From contig VFIW01000081.1 of assembly GCA_006386115.1 (NCBI GenBank), forward strand, positions 153,426-217,425: DNA of 64,000 bases. The letters run 5' to 3'. Both the position numbers and the translations under genes were made by a program. The notes below the pieces were generated by a model. The model did not search any database and was not told the DNA's origin. It saw nothing but the letters and a program-made list of their open reading frames with translations. Positions within the stretch are counted from its first letter, which is position 1. Each line of letters starts with the position of its first letter. This document shows positions 21,105 through 31,400 of this stretch, in pieces. The stretch is from Globisporangium splendens (Eukaryota > Oomycota > Peronosporomycetes > Pythiales > Pythiaceae).

Positions 21105-21640
21105 TCTCGCGCTTAAGGAAGAGGGACAGAGAGAGAGGCACGTGAGCGCGACTCGCTGCGTTTTCCTGAATGAGCTCTCTCTGCATCGACCGTTGCGGCC
21201 AAGAGTTGCCGAGTGTGCGTCCACGTGGCTCAACTCGGACGCGCTGAGTGACATTGAGGATCCGACATTTCCACCAACCACATGGCTCTAAAGTACTGAT
21301 ACATTCTGTTATTGGATGGAAAAGGTATGTTAAATGCGATTTTCGTCCAATTCCGAGCAAACTCTTTGGCGAGTGGATCAGAGTGATGGTCTTGTGTCAT
21401 TGTTGTCGATGTCGTGGAAGATTCGTGAAGGTTTGCCAGGAAGGCGACACAATCGCGGACGGATAACGTGTGGCGTGTATAAGCGGATATGGTATTGTAT
21501 TTGAATAAATAACAGTAGGACAGAGCGCCATGCAACGTCGGGCGATATCAGCCGCTTTGCATGCGACTCAGTGGGAGCTGCAAATGCACTTGAGCTCTTC
21601 GCCACCACCATCGCCAGGAGCTCATCTGTACTTGATCCAA
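21105..21640. other. Intergenic between two minus-strand genes
   Basis: Upstream region of the HYOU1-like gene and 3' flank of the gene at 21641-22816. A short alternative frame here is unconvincing. No clear heat-shock or unfolded-protein element is visible by eye. Confidence 0.4.
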
Positions 21641-22816
21641 CTAGGGACCCGGCAAGAAGCACTCGTCGCCGTTCAGATGCGCTTGATACACGTTCTTGGA
21701 GATCGGGAGGAAGCCCTTGACGAACGTGAGGTACGTCGCGACGACCTGCTCGGGCACCAAGTCCATGAGCGTCACGAATGTCGCCTTCTTGACCAGCTCC
21801 ACCACGCTCTTTTCGCTCTCGACGACGCAATATCTCCTCAGGAATGGACCTTTGCCCTGCGGCTTGTACTGCACGTACTCGACATGGCCCGACGGCAGCA
21901 TGTCCTGGTAGTACCGAATCACGCGCTGGCGATCCACTTTGCCCTGCATCGACGTCATCTTGTAGAACGCATCCTGTCCCTTCGGGTGGAACACCGGGTC
22001 GGTCACGATCGCCGAGTACAGTGCGTACAGCGCGTATTTCCCCGTATTGGGGATGAAGTTTATGTTGTCGTCGTTCCGAATCGGCCGTGTGAACGTCTCG
22101 AGAAATTGCGTCACGATGTTGGCGATCGAGCGCGTACGCGTCGGTAGAGTCGTTGCTGTTGACGTCGATCGGCTCGGCACCACGGAAGGTGGCAATACTG
22201 AATTGGGCATTGAGCCCGTTGAATCATTTGCAGAGGAAGCGCTGGTGCCGTCGAGCGTGGCGCTCCGCGCTGCAACTTGCCGGCGCTTCTTTGGCTGCTG
22301 CTGCTCATGGATGTCGACTGGCACCAATGCCGAGTCCGGTATTAACGCAGCAGCTGCTGTGGCGATTGTGACGCCTGTGGCGTCGTGTTGTCCACCATGT
22401 GTGACGCCATTGACGACGCCATTCGTTGGTGTGTCACTGATCTCCCCAATGCCGTCGCTGTCACTGTGGTTGGTCGAAGCAGCCGAGCGCTTCTGTGGCA
22501 GCAGAGCATTCGCTACCGAGGCATGCGATGTGGTGCCATGTGCCACAGCATGAGGCGACAGTGCTGTGCCATTGCTTCCATCTTCGTCTGTCACGAGGTG
22601 CTCGGCGAGCACGAGCGTGTAGTATTGGTCATGCGGCAGTGTGGACGAGATCGGCACCAAGTCGCCATCGGCGTCGCGCACAAGGAACGCCGCGTGGCGT
22701 GGCAGACGCAATTGCACGCGCACGGCGGTCTCGATCTGCGCGTCCGACGTGCCCATGAACCAGCAGATGCGGTGTGAGACGCCGTGCGCGTCCTCCACGT
22801 AGATCCACACCTTCAT
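21641..22816 (-). CDS. Hypothetical protein with N- and C-terminal folded parts
   Basis: 391 aa from ATG 22816 (an upstream in-frame extension reaches 22864). Residues 1-75 look like a compact ubiquitin-like or PB1-like beta/alpha module (MKVWIYVEDAHGVSHRICWF). The middle, about 80-235, is low complexity with Ser/Thr/Ala and a basic cluster KKRRQ that could be a nuclear signal. The C-terminal 150 residues are well structured (INFIPNTGKYALYALYSAIV; VEYVQYKPQGKGPFLRRYCV). I do not recognise the family. Single exon, composition like its neighbours. Confidence 0.7.
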   Translation of the reverse strand: MKVWIYVEDAHGVSHRICWFMGTSDAQIETAVRVQLRLPRHAAFLVRDADGDLVPISSTLPHDQYYTLVLAEHLVTDEDGSNGTALSPHAVAHGTTSHASVANALLPQKRSAASTNHSDSDGIGEISDTPTNGVVNGVTHGGQHDATGVTIATAAAALIPDSALVPVDIHEQQQPKKRRQVAARSATLDGTSASSANDSTGSMPNSVLPPSVVPSRSTSTATTLPTRTRSIANIVTQFLETFTRPIRNDDNINFIPNTGKYALYALYSAIVTDPVFHPKGQDAFYKMTSMQGKVDRQRVIRYYQDMLPSGHVEYVQYKPQGKGPFLRRYCVVESEKSVVELVKKATFVTLMDLVPEQVVATYLTFVKGFLPISKNVYQAHLNGDECFLPGP

Positions 22817-23117
22817 GTCGCGAAGCGTTCGGATGCTTTTCACTCGATGTTGGCAAAGTCGCACAACGATTTGTAATCACTTGCAACATATGCACAACTG
22901 TAAGAGGGATTAGAATATCTATTTTACGGTTAGGTTGCTGTCGCTGTTCAACATTCAGTTAAACAGAGTACTTTGTACACATCATTAAACTACTTTTCTG
23001 ATATTTAAACAAACTACTTTTTAAGATTCTCCAATTGTGTCTTGTAAATAGTAGGACACGGTAGAGATTGCTTTTTTAAAAGAAAGCACTTTGGTCATGA
23101 TTGTGACTCGAATTGTT
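22817..23117. other. Intergenic, no gene seen
   Basis: AT-rich spacer between two minus-strand genes; holds the 3' flank of the upstream coiled-coil gene and the promoter of the next. Confidence 0.4.
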
Positions 23118-24350
23118 TCAAGCTGATGATGTGCTGGAAAGACGTGTGGTGTCCACACCATTGTTGACGGCGTCACTGCCCAAGAGCTCCGACATCGCAA
23201 TGCCACCACCACGACCGCTACTGTTAGCACTTCCACTGCTAGGCTGAGAACGACTCGACAGCGCGCGTGTAAATGCCGTGGCCTGCACGTTGAGCTCCTT
23301 CGAGTGCAGCAGCCGCAGGCGCTGGATCTCGGTCTGGGCTGCGCATAACTGTGATGCCGCGCAATCGCATTCGAGGCACCTCGATGGCTCGGTCGCCACC
23401 GCAACGTCCTTACTCGAGCGACGGACTAGCGACTCAGAACCACAAGTGCAAAGGCGTTCGTCACCATCGTCGCTGTCGGAATCGGCTGGCAAAAGCAACA
23501 GATCCAATGGAAACAGCGATGCGTCCTGGCGCTTGGAGCGACGTGACTTTTGAGAATCACCTCGCCCCATTTCGTTAGAATCAACGCGGCATTTTTCATT
23601 ACTTGCGCTCTTGGCGTTGGCTTGCAGCGAAGCCACGTCGTTGTGTAAAATCGCTTCAGTGCGATGGCACTTGTGCAGTAAGCGCTCAAGGGTCCGCACT
23701 TGGTTCACCTGTGTGAGCAAGTCACGCTGCCGTGCATCAGAACCTCGTTTGCTGTGCTTCAGCTCATCTTCGAGCTGCAGGACACGTGCCTCGAGTGCTG
23801 CGTTCTTCTTCAAAGTGGTGCCTGCCTGTGCTTTCGCGTCTCGAAGCGCGTCAGTCATCTTGAGGTTTACTTCGCGGTCTCGCTTGGCAGTATCGACATC
23901 CCACTTTTGCTGCATCGTCACCAACTTCGTCTTCCACTGGAGCATGTCCCGAGTATGGCGGTTCTTCATATGGTTCATCTCAGTCTCTGCTTTCGTGAGT
24001 TTCTCTGCTGTCGCGTGCACCGTCGCAGTCTTCCGACGAAGCTCTTGCTTGCATGTGCGGAGCTCCACTTGCAACTTCTCGAGCTGCGTCTCGACGTTGT
24101 TGTTGCGTGTCTGCAGCACGTGCACGCGCGCTTTCAATTGTGTGAGCGAGAGCTGCGTCTGCACCGCCTGGGCTTGCGTTTCGTCGGCATGACACGATTC
24201 CTGCAGCAGTTCAGCTTGCAGATGCAGAAGCTTCGCGGCGTACAGCTCGCTCTCCGCGACCAGTTTGGCGTTTTCTGCTTTCGTGCGCTGCAGATCTGCT
24301 GTGAGCGCGTCCAATTGTTGTTTCAAGCGCGAGTTGCTTCTTTTCGGCAT
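23118..24350 (-). CDS. Long coiled-coil protein, unrecognised
   Basis: 410 aa from ATG 24350, one exon. Residues 1-245 are an almost unbroken coiled coil of Leu-heptads rich in Glu, Lys and Gln. Then a Ser/Asp-rich acidic linker (DSDSDDGDE) with Cys pairs (LCTCG, CLECDCAASQLC) that might bind a metal, a short second helix (AAQTEIQRLRLLHSKELNVQ) and a disordered Ser/Gly tail. The layout suits a structural, centrosomal or tether protein, but no family signature is visible. Confidence 0.75.
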   Translation of the reverse strand: MPKRSNSRLKQQLDALTADLQRTKAENAKLVAESELYAAKLLHLQAELLQESCHADETQAQAVQTQLSLTQLKARVHVLQTRNNNVETQLEKLQVELRTCKQELRRKTATVHATAEKLTKAETEMNHMKNRHTRDMLQWKTKLVTMQQKWDVDTAKRDREVNLKMTDALRDAKAQAGTTLKKNAALEARVLQLEDELKHSKRGSDARQRDLLTQVNQVRTLERLLHKCHRTEAILHNDVASLQANAKSASNEKCRVDSNEMGRGDSQKSRRSKRQDASLFPLDLLLLPADSDSDDGDERLCTCGSESLVRRSSKDVAVATEPSRCLECDCAASQLCAAQTEIQRLRLLHSKELNVQATAFTRALSSRSQPSSGSANSSGRGGGIAMSELLGSDAVNNGVDTTRLSSTSSA

Positions 24351-24459
24351 CTACGACCTGGTGTATCGTGATGGTCTGCGTCGCTGCTCTTAACTGCTTC
24401 TGTGTTTGGTCGAGTTGGCCGTGTACGCTTTGAACTCGTTGTTGTCCTTGTTGTGCGAT

Positions 24460-25410
24460 TCAAGAGGAACCACTTTTAGTTGTCGGTGCCTTTGAAGTTG
24501 AAGCGGGAGGAGGAGGTTTCGTTGCGCTCGTTGCTGCAGATGGACGCTCGTTTGGTGCTTGAGATGGAGTCTTTTTGCAAGAGTGCGTCTGCTTCTCCTC
24601 AAAGACGACGGGAAAGAGGTCGCGCAGTGTGTAATACGGTGGTGGCGGGATGGCATGAGAAAGGGGAGGTGCAGGAGATGTATCTTCGTGATCACTCACA
24701 GCACATCGCACCTCGCCTTGCTTTGCTGTGACCACAATCTCAAGGGAGGAGGCATCACCGGATGCTGGTGCTGGGATCGGTGAACGCGATTGAGGTAGGG
24801 ACATTGATGCAATTTCAAGTTGCTGCGTGTTCTGTCGCGTATCTGCCATGCTAAAATCCTTGCCAAGGAGGAACGATGCTGCGACTGGGTGTACTGGAGC
24901 TTCTGTCGTGCCGTTATGCGCACTATTATCAGAATCGCTCTCACCGATATCCTGCATTCTTTGGTCTTTCTCTGCATCGCGCATTGATTCGCTCTCCATT
25001 TGCGCATCTCCATCGCCTTCCGCGTTGCCATCATCTTTCTGCTTTATTCCATCACGACCAATTTCACCTTCATCACCTGCTTCCACGGGCAACTCCGCAT
25101 CATCGTGGTGGCTCTTTTCCTCCTCTGCCGTCCGTGGTGACCGTGGGTCCACAGCCTCGTTGTTCTCGCATTGATCGTCACCATTGCCCTCATTCGACAA
25201 GAGACTCGTGCTAAACTTACTTAGCTCAAGTCTGGCTTGTTCGTCGTCGTCACCATGATCTCCCTTGTCGTTGGTGCTGCTACCAGCACCGTAATCGGAC
25301 GCGAATGAGCTCATCGAGAGACCCGTGAGGCTCATGGACGTGTGCGTCATCATCGTATCACCCTGGAACCCCGGTTGCATGTTCCCGTGGTCATCTTCGT
25401 ACAGCTCCAT
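24460..25410 (-). CDS. Acidic, disordered hypothetical protein
   Basis: 316 aa from ATG 25410; the open frame reaches 25479 but that part encodes a CT/GT-microsatellite peptide and is rejected. The protein is Asp/Glu/Ser-rich over residues 30-170 and Pro-rich towards the end, with one conserved-looking motif, PPYYTLRDLFPVVFE, near 250-265, followed by a Lys/Thr/Pro/Ala tail. It ends 109 bp upstream of the coiled-coil gene on the same strand. No function assigned; the motif could be a short protein-binding peptide. Confidence 0.65.
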   Translation of the reverse strand: MELYEDDHGNMQPGFQGDTMMTHTSMSLTGLSMSSFASDYGAGSSTNDKGDHGDDDEQARLELSKFSTSLLSNEGNGDDQCENNEAVDPRSPRTAEEEKSHHDDAELPVEAGDEGEIGRDGIKQKDDGNAEGDGDAQMESESMRDAEKDQRMQDIGESDSDNSAHNGTTEAPVHPVAASFLLGKDFSMADTRQNTQQLEIASMSLPQSRSPIPAPASGDASSLEIVVTAKQGEVRCAVSDHEDTSPAPPLSHAIPPPPYYTLRDLFPVVFEEKQTHSCKKTPSQAPNERPSAATSATKPPPPASTSKAPTTKSGSS

Positions 25411-25645
25411 CTTTCTCTCTCTTTCTCGTATGTGTGTCCAGCGCGTCCTATACACACAAAGCACAACACACACGCACACAGGAACGAGTTGCAGCTATTC
25501 CAAGAATGGCATTTTTGTGAAACGACTTGGCGATCCACCCGCAGTGTCTTTCAATACATAGATATATATATTTGATTTCATCCGCAACCGCATAGATTCA
25601 TGTCATCACGGCAGCAAACTCGAACCGCTGACACGTGTGGGTGCT

Positions 25646-26555
25646 TTACAGGAAGCTCGCGTAATCCTTGACGAGATCGCGCACACTGTCGACCTGCGCC
25701 ACGGCGTGCTGCGCTTTGTCAATGTCGCTCAGCGCCGCGCGCCGCGCAAACTCGACGGTTTTCTCGACCTGCGCGAGTTGCGCAGCCTTCTGCACGCGCA
25801 GTTTCTGCAACTGCTGGAGCTCCTCGTTGACGACACGCTGTCGTTCTGCGAGCACGAGCAGCTCGGGTGAGATCAGCTTGGCGTCGATCTCGATCTCCTG
25901 ATGCTCTTCGTCATCTGTCTGGCCGCTTCAGTACATAAAGGCACAGCCGCGAAAGCGTAGCAAACACGCACAATGCGTTAGAAAAGAGAGAATGAGACCG
26001 TTGGGAGACTGTCGCTGAGCAAGTCGCATACCCGTTGGCTTCGGCGCGAGCGCGTTTGCGCAGCAGAGTCTCCTGCGCTTCCTGGATCCACGCGTCGAGC
26101 GCGTCAAACTCGGCGTTCACGTGCTTTTCCTGCACGAGGCTCTCGAAATGCGTCTAGCGCAGGTAGAAACGCACATATAACAACGTAAGGGTCGCACGCA
26201 TGACATGGTTTGAAGACAGAAGCGACCACCACCACCGCAACAACGAGTCCCTCACCTCTGTGTCCTCACACACGCCGAGAATGACCTGTGCGAGCGCCTC
26301 ATCGGCCTTCGTGTTCTCTGCAGCAGCATCGCTGCTCCCACTCGCGCCATCAACACCGTCGCCGCCGTCGTCGTTGAAAAAGCCCTGCAGCAGGTCGCCG
26401 TGGTCCTTGCCGCCCTTGGTCTTCTTGAGCATCTTGCGCAGACTCGCCTGCATGGGCGCGCGGTTGATCGTCACGTTCAGCGCCTTGCTCAGCGCCAGCC
26501 GTGTGTGCTTGGCGCGCACGGACGACGCGCCGCTCGCCGCCACCTTCATGCCCAT
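25646..26555 (-). CDS. Three-exon coiled-coil protein, unrecognised
   Basis: Exons 26555-26256, 26153-26032 and 25925-25646 (300, 122 and 280 nt), introns 102 and 106 bp, all GT-AG with preserved phase, giving 233 aa. Exon 1 encodes a basic N-terminus (VRAKHTRLALSKALNVTINR) and an acidic Gly/Asp loop. Exon 2 encodes a helix (FDALDAWIQEAQETLLRKRA). Exon 3 encodes a long Leu/Gln/Val-rich coiled coil ending VRDLVKDYASFL. Divergent from the gene at 26840, with only 284 bp between starts, so they may share a promoter. Small coiled-coil subunits of kinetochore or ciliary complexes look like this, but I see no decisive signature. Confidence 0.75.
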
Positions 26556-26839
26556 TTGCTCTTCTTCCTTTGCCTGATAGCAGTGTGTTGCATTGTGGCT
26601 GTGTTACTTCACACTAAAATAACTTAAAATGGCTTTTTGCTTTGTTTGCGGTACCACATGGCAGGAAAAAGGGGATCGCGAGTACCAGGTACACCAGTAC
26701 ATTTTGTATCATACATGGCATATAGTATCTGATTAGTGTCCTCTTTTAGTGCATTGGTCGAATGTTACTTTTCGGGTGTTGTGTTGCCGCGAAACACAAA
26801 TATTTGAAAATCAAAGCAGCGAAGGAAGACGCAAGAGCG

Positions 26840-28051
26840 ATGGAGGAAGACGACAGCTGGACGCAGCTCATGAGCGAGTGTGCGACCCCAACGACGCGTC
26901 TGCGTGTGTATCTGTGTATGCATGTGCGTTGTGCTCACCTTGTACATGTCTGTGCCTGTGTGTAGTGCACGCGTTGAACGCGGCGTCGATCCAGAAGCAT
27001 CGAGGGAAGCTCGAGAACGCCATCCACCAGGTACAATATCGCGCAGTTATATACGTGCAATATGGCAGCGCACGCGGGTATTGTGTCGTCCTATGCGCAC
27101 GCCTAACAGACGGTCCCTCGCTGCGGATGTAGAGCCTGGATCCGTGTAATGACAAGAGCAAGCAGACCCGTCAACTCAACGTCATTGCTGAGGTGAGTAT
27201 TGCCCAGATACACACAAAAAAAGAAGTTTAGCGGGTGCTTTTATTGGTGCTTCTTATGTACAATTGCCATGCACAGATCTCTCGCCTCTCGATGGAGGTC
27301 GTGCAGCGCGAACTAGAGAAGAACATGGCGAAGTTCGATCTCTACGTGCGGCGCAATCCGCTGTCCGTGCCCGAGCACCTCCGTGACGAAGTTGCTGCGA
27401 TCCGCGCGCGCGAAAAGCAAAAGAAGCTCGATGAGAGTGACCCTGAGGCCGCCAAACAGCGCGCCATCACGGCTGCGCAGGAAAAGCTCCAGCAAGCCCA
27501 AAAGCAAATTGAGGAGCGCCGCCGCGAGATCCTCCAGGTACTCTACCGCGTATGACAAATTACTCTTCCTCGGATGAAGGTTAATGGTTTTGACGCATTC
27601 CTACTGCTATGCAGCTGGACACTCGCATGGAGCAGCTCAAGCAGGAGACCCGTGCGTTGGCACAGACAAACGCGAAATTCCGCGACTTTCTCCAAGCGCA
27701 GGACCACATTTTACGCATCCCGAGCGACATCACCAACCCATTGAAGCGCACGTCGCAGGAGTTGACGCGACTGCACGCGCACGCCGAGCAAATGGATACG
27801 ATGCAGGGTACCCTGGACGAAGACGCAAGAGCGTTCAAGCGCGCCAAAGCCGACACACGCGCCACATTTTGTAAGTGTTTGGATAATCGCTTTGCTGTGT
27901 GTGGCGGATATTGAGTTGAACTGACTCCTGTCGTTTTTTGTGTGTCTTTTGACCTCTAGTAAACCTGCGGAAGCGCTTCGTGACGAAGATGAAGACCAGT
28001 CCCGCGCTGTCGGAGTTCGCGACTGCTTTGGGAGCGAATGAACCACGGTAG
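26840..28051 (+). CDS. Six-exon coiled-coil protein, unrecognised
   Basis: Exons 26840-26879, 26966-27030, 27133-27192, 27277-27537, 27615-27870 and 27960-28051; 257 aa with every phase preserved. The first donor is uncertain: 26903 (GTGTGT) is also phase-compatible and would add eight codons; I prefer 26879 (GTGCGA) because the helix then continues unbroken. The product is helical throughout, with a Lys/Glu/Gln-rich coiled coil in exons 4-5 (KLQQAQKQIEERRREILQ; MEQLKQETRALAQTNAKF) and a basic end (LRKRFVTKMK). The heptads loosely recall ciliary CCDC42-type proteins, not enough to name it. Head-to-head with another coiled-coil gene. Confidence 0.75.
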
Positions 28052-28439
28052 GCAAATAAACAAGTGTGTATGATAGATAGGTGCACAACCCGAGCATGGA
28101 AGAAATATGAGCACGCTGCAGTTTGTGGCACGCACGGCAAAGCGCAACACGGCGTCGAAAATCGTCAACGCCAAAATGATCGCTGGATGTATAGTATTAC
28201 GAACTCTCTGGTGTCCACAGACTGCATGAGAATTGTTGTGTGGAAGAGATGGAAATGATGTATATTGTGATTCTGTGAGGTTACTTGATCCACAATGATT
28301 AACGAGGCACATTGTGTGGTAGACGAACAGTTTCAAGATAAAGTTGCAAGAACGACGACGAATGTTTCACATCACGTCTGAACACAGTATGCAAAACGCA
28401 AACGTGTATTATCTCTCTTTTTGTTGAAAAGCGAGTCGC
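28052..28439. other. Intergenic between convergent genes
   Basis: Terminal region shared by the six-exon gene (plus) and the four-kinase gene (minus). No gene seen. Confidence 0.4.
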
Positions 28440-31400
28440 TCATGGACTGAAGGCTGAGCTTGGCTTGGATGCATTCGTCGCCGACTCGTTGTGGGCAAAC
28501 TCGGTCAGTATGTCGACAACAGTTGCCATACTCAAGCGTTCAGTTGGATCAAACGCACACATCATCTCGATCAGATCCCACTCGCGATCACTCATCACGT
28601 CTGGACGAGGTGGGAGCCTCTGGTGGCGCAATACAAGGAAACGGACACCTGCATCAAGAAAACTCCCCCATGGATAGTCGTCTGTCACGGCTTCCAATAT
28701 ACACATCCCAAACGAGTAGACATCCGAAGCAAGAGAAGGTCGATCTCCTCGCAAGTACTCGGGAGACTTCCAGCGAACAGCACCTTGCCTCTTCTGATCA
28801 ATCGTGATCTCCACACTACTTGGAATGCTACTGAGTCCGAAACCAGCAATTTTCGCCTTTCCATCAGCACCAATCAGGATATCGTTACATCTCAAGTTGT
28901 TGTGAACTACGTGCTGGTCGTGCAGATACTGCAGCCCTAGCGCGGTCTCGAGCAGCTTGTTCCACTTGATCGATCGATTTTCATTGCGCCGCAAAAAATC
29001 TCCTAACTCTCCATGCGGTGCATATTCGCATATGAACAAGCGATTCCCACCGGTATATGCGCCGAAAAGCTTGATGACATGCGGATGATGCAGCGGATAC
29101 CACATCCGCAGTTCGTGAAGAAACAGCTCGCGAGAAACGGTTGCGGGATCTTCTTCGTATCCCATAATTTTGACAGCCACTGGAGTGCCTAACCATTTCC
29201 CACGGTATACGGAACCAAATCCACCTCGACCAATCATATCATCGACTTGGTACTTCACTTCGTGAAAAGGTATAAACCATGGGAAACGGGTTACTTCTTC
29301 ACTACTTGGGTCACTCGCAGTAGAATGGATGCGCTGGAATTTGTGGTTGAGACCAGTTCCTTGAAAGTGTTGAATGCGCACCACATCAAGTGTGTTGTTG
29401 GAACCCTCATCGCCAGTATCTCCGATTTCTACTGGTTTGACAGAATTCTTGATAGTTTCAGACTTCCAATCATGCACAACTGACTTGAGGTCGCTAACCT
29501 TGAGCATACCCAAGAGCACATCGATCTTTCTGTGAAGAACATTGAACTGCAGCGACACTCTCTGACTTCTTGCTCGTCGAACCGCTGAAGTCTTGGAGAC
29601 GGCTACTACACCAAGAAAAGTATCAATATCCACGAGCATCTCACAAAACTTCGTCACCACTGGGTCGCCTGGTCGTTTGTGCAGCTCCACCAGTCGCGTG
29701 TAGATATCAAATATTCGTTTGTAGATGACTTCAACAGACTCACTCGAATCTCCAGTTAGGCGGCTCTTTGCATCCAGTTTCTCCAAGAATCTTTCAATTG
29801 TGCTTGAAAGTTGAGGAAACATGTAGCCTCGGAGATCGACAGATTCAGACGAAGTCACACCGTCGACAGCTCTCGAATTCTCTGTTGCCTGAGACCTCCG
29901 ATCTGCAAATTGATTCAAATGTTCGACCACATACGCTATCTTCACTCGTCTCGATGGATCAAACAGGCACATACTCTCGATCAACTGCCACTCTGGTAAA
30001 CTCATCTCCACTGGTCGCGGTGGTAGCTTCGTCCATCCAACAGATGACGCAGCAACACCACGTGTCTCAACAGTCCAAGACCGGGTTCCCGTGATCGCTT
30101 CCAAGATGCACAGACCAAACAAGAAGATGTCGGACGCAGTCGTGAACTCTTTTTTGCCCTCCGAGCACTCGGGAGGTCGACAGTTCGCGTCATCCGAAGC
30201 CGCTCCTGACGTGTTAGATATGACACCACCTTCAAACGGTGCGATCTTCGCCAACCCGTCCGTGCCGACCCAAATGCGATCACATCGAAGATCTCCCACA
30301 ACGCACTCTCGCTCATGAAGATATTTGAGACCCAGACCGACCTCAAACAACTTTTGCCACTTCAGATGAGAATGCTCGTCGATGGACAAGTACTCGCGTA
30401 GGCTCGTGCTTCGGACGTTCTCAAGGATAGTCAGATACGGCTTTCGGATATGGCATGCGCCGTACAACTTGAGCACATTCGGATGACTCATCTGGAACCA
30501 CAGATCGACAAACGTGGTGAAGTCTTGACGAGAGCCTCGAGACTTGACGACCATGACATCTGTGCCCAACCATTTGCCTCGAATTACCCAATTTGTATGG
30601 TTGCACTCGGACACTTCAGCGTAAGTAGTAAGGTCCACGTCGTAAGGAGATATGAACCATCGAGGGAGATCGGGTACTTCTTCGTCAGAGAGCATCAGTA
30701 ACTTGTCTAAGGAGCGTTGCAAGAGATCGAGTAGCTCTTGATTGTATTTTCCACTGTGCACGACGATCTCGTATTGCAGAAGCGATATCGCTTCGACGAG
30801 GTCTGCCTTGGTATTCAAATCTGCGAGCATTTGGTCATCATCGTTCAATGCATCGTGGAATTTTTGGAGAACAAATGCTAGATCAGGTTGCCACCAAACA
30901 TTCCAACGACCAGGGATTGGATCGTCGTGCAGTGTACGCTCCAACTGATCAATGCCAGCATGAATGTCTTTAATGGTACTGATGATATCCCGACTTCGAC
31001 TCATCAAAGCGATTGCGTTTTTGTAGTCGATCAATTCGAGCAGTCTTTCGAGTCGCGACCAAACCGCCGTGTACTGAACTTGAAAGTCTTGATTCGTTTG
31101 CTCGTGCCGTTCGAGAGATTTCAACCTCAAGGCTACAATTTTGCAAACTGGTCGGAACTCGGGTATGTTAACTGGATACTTGACGTCCATATCTTGAGAT
31201 TGGAGGACTTTACGTACACTTACCGAATCCATTTCAGGTGAGGATACCAGTGATTCTTGTTCACATAGAACACGTAGATCATTCACAACTGTATCGATTT
31301 GCACTCGCTCGAGTGGATCGAAGCGGCACATCTTCGTTACTAGGCTCCATTGGTTGTCACCCATTTCAACGGGGCGAATCGGAAGTACACCTCGTTTTAC

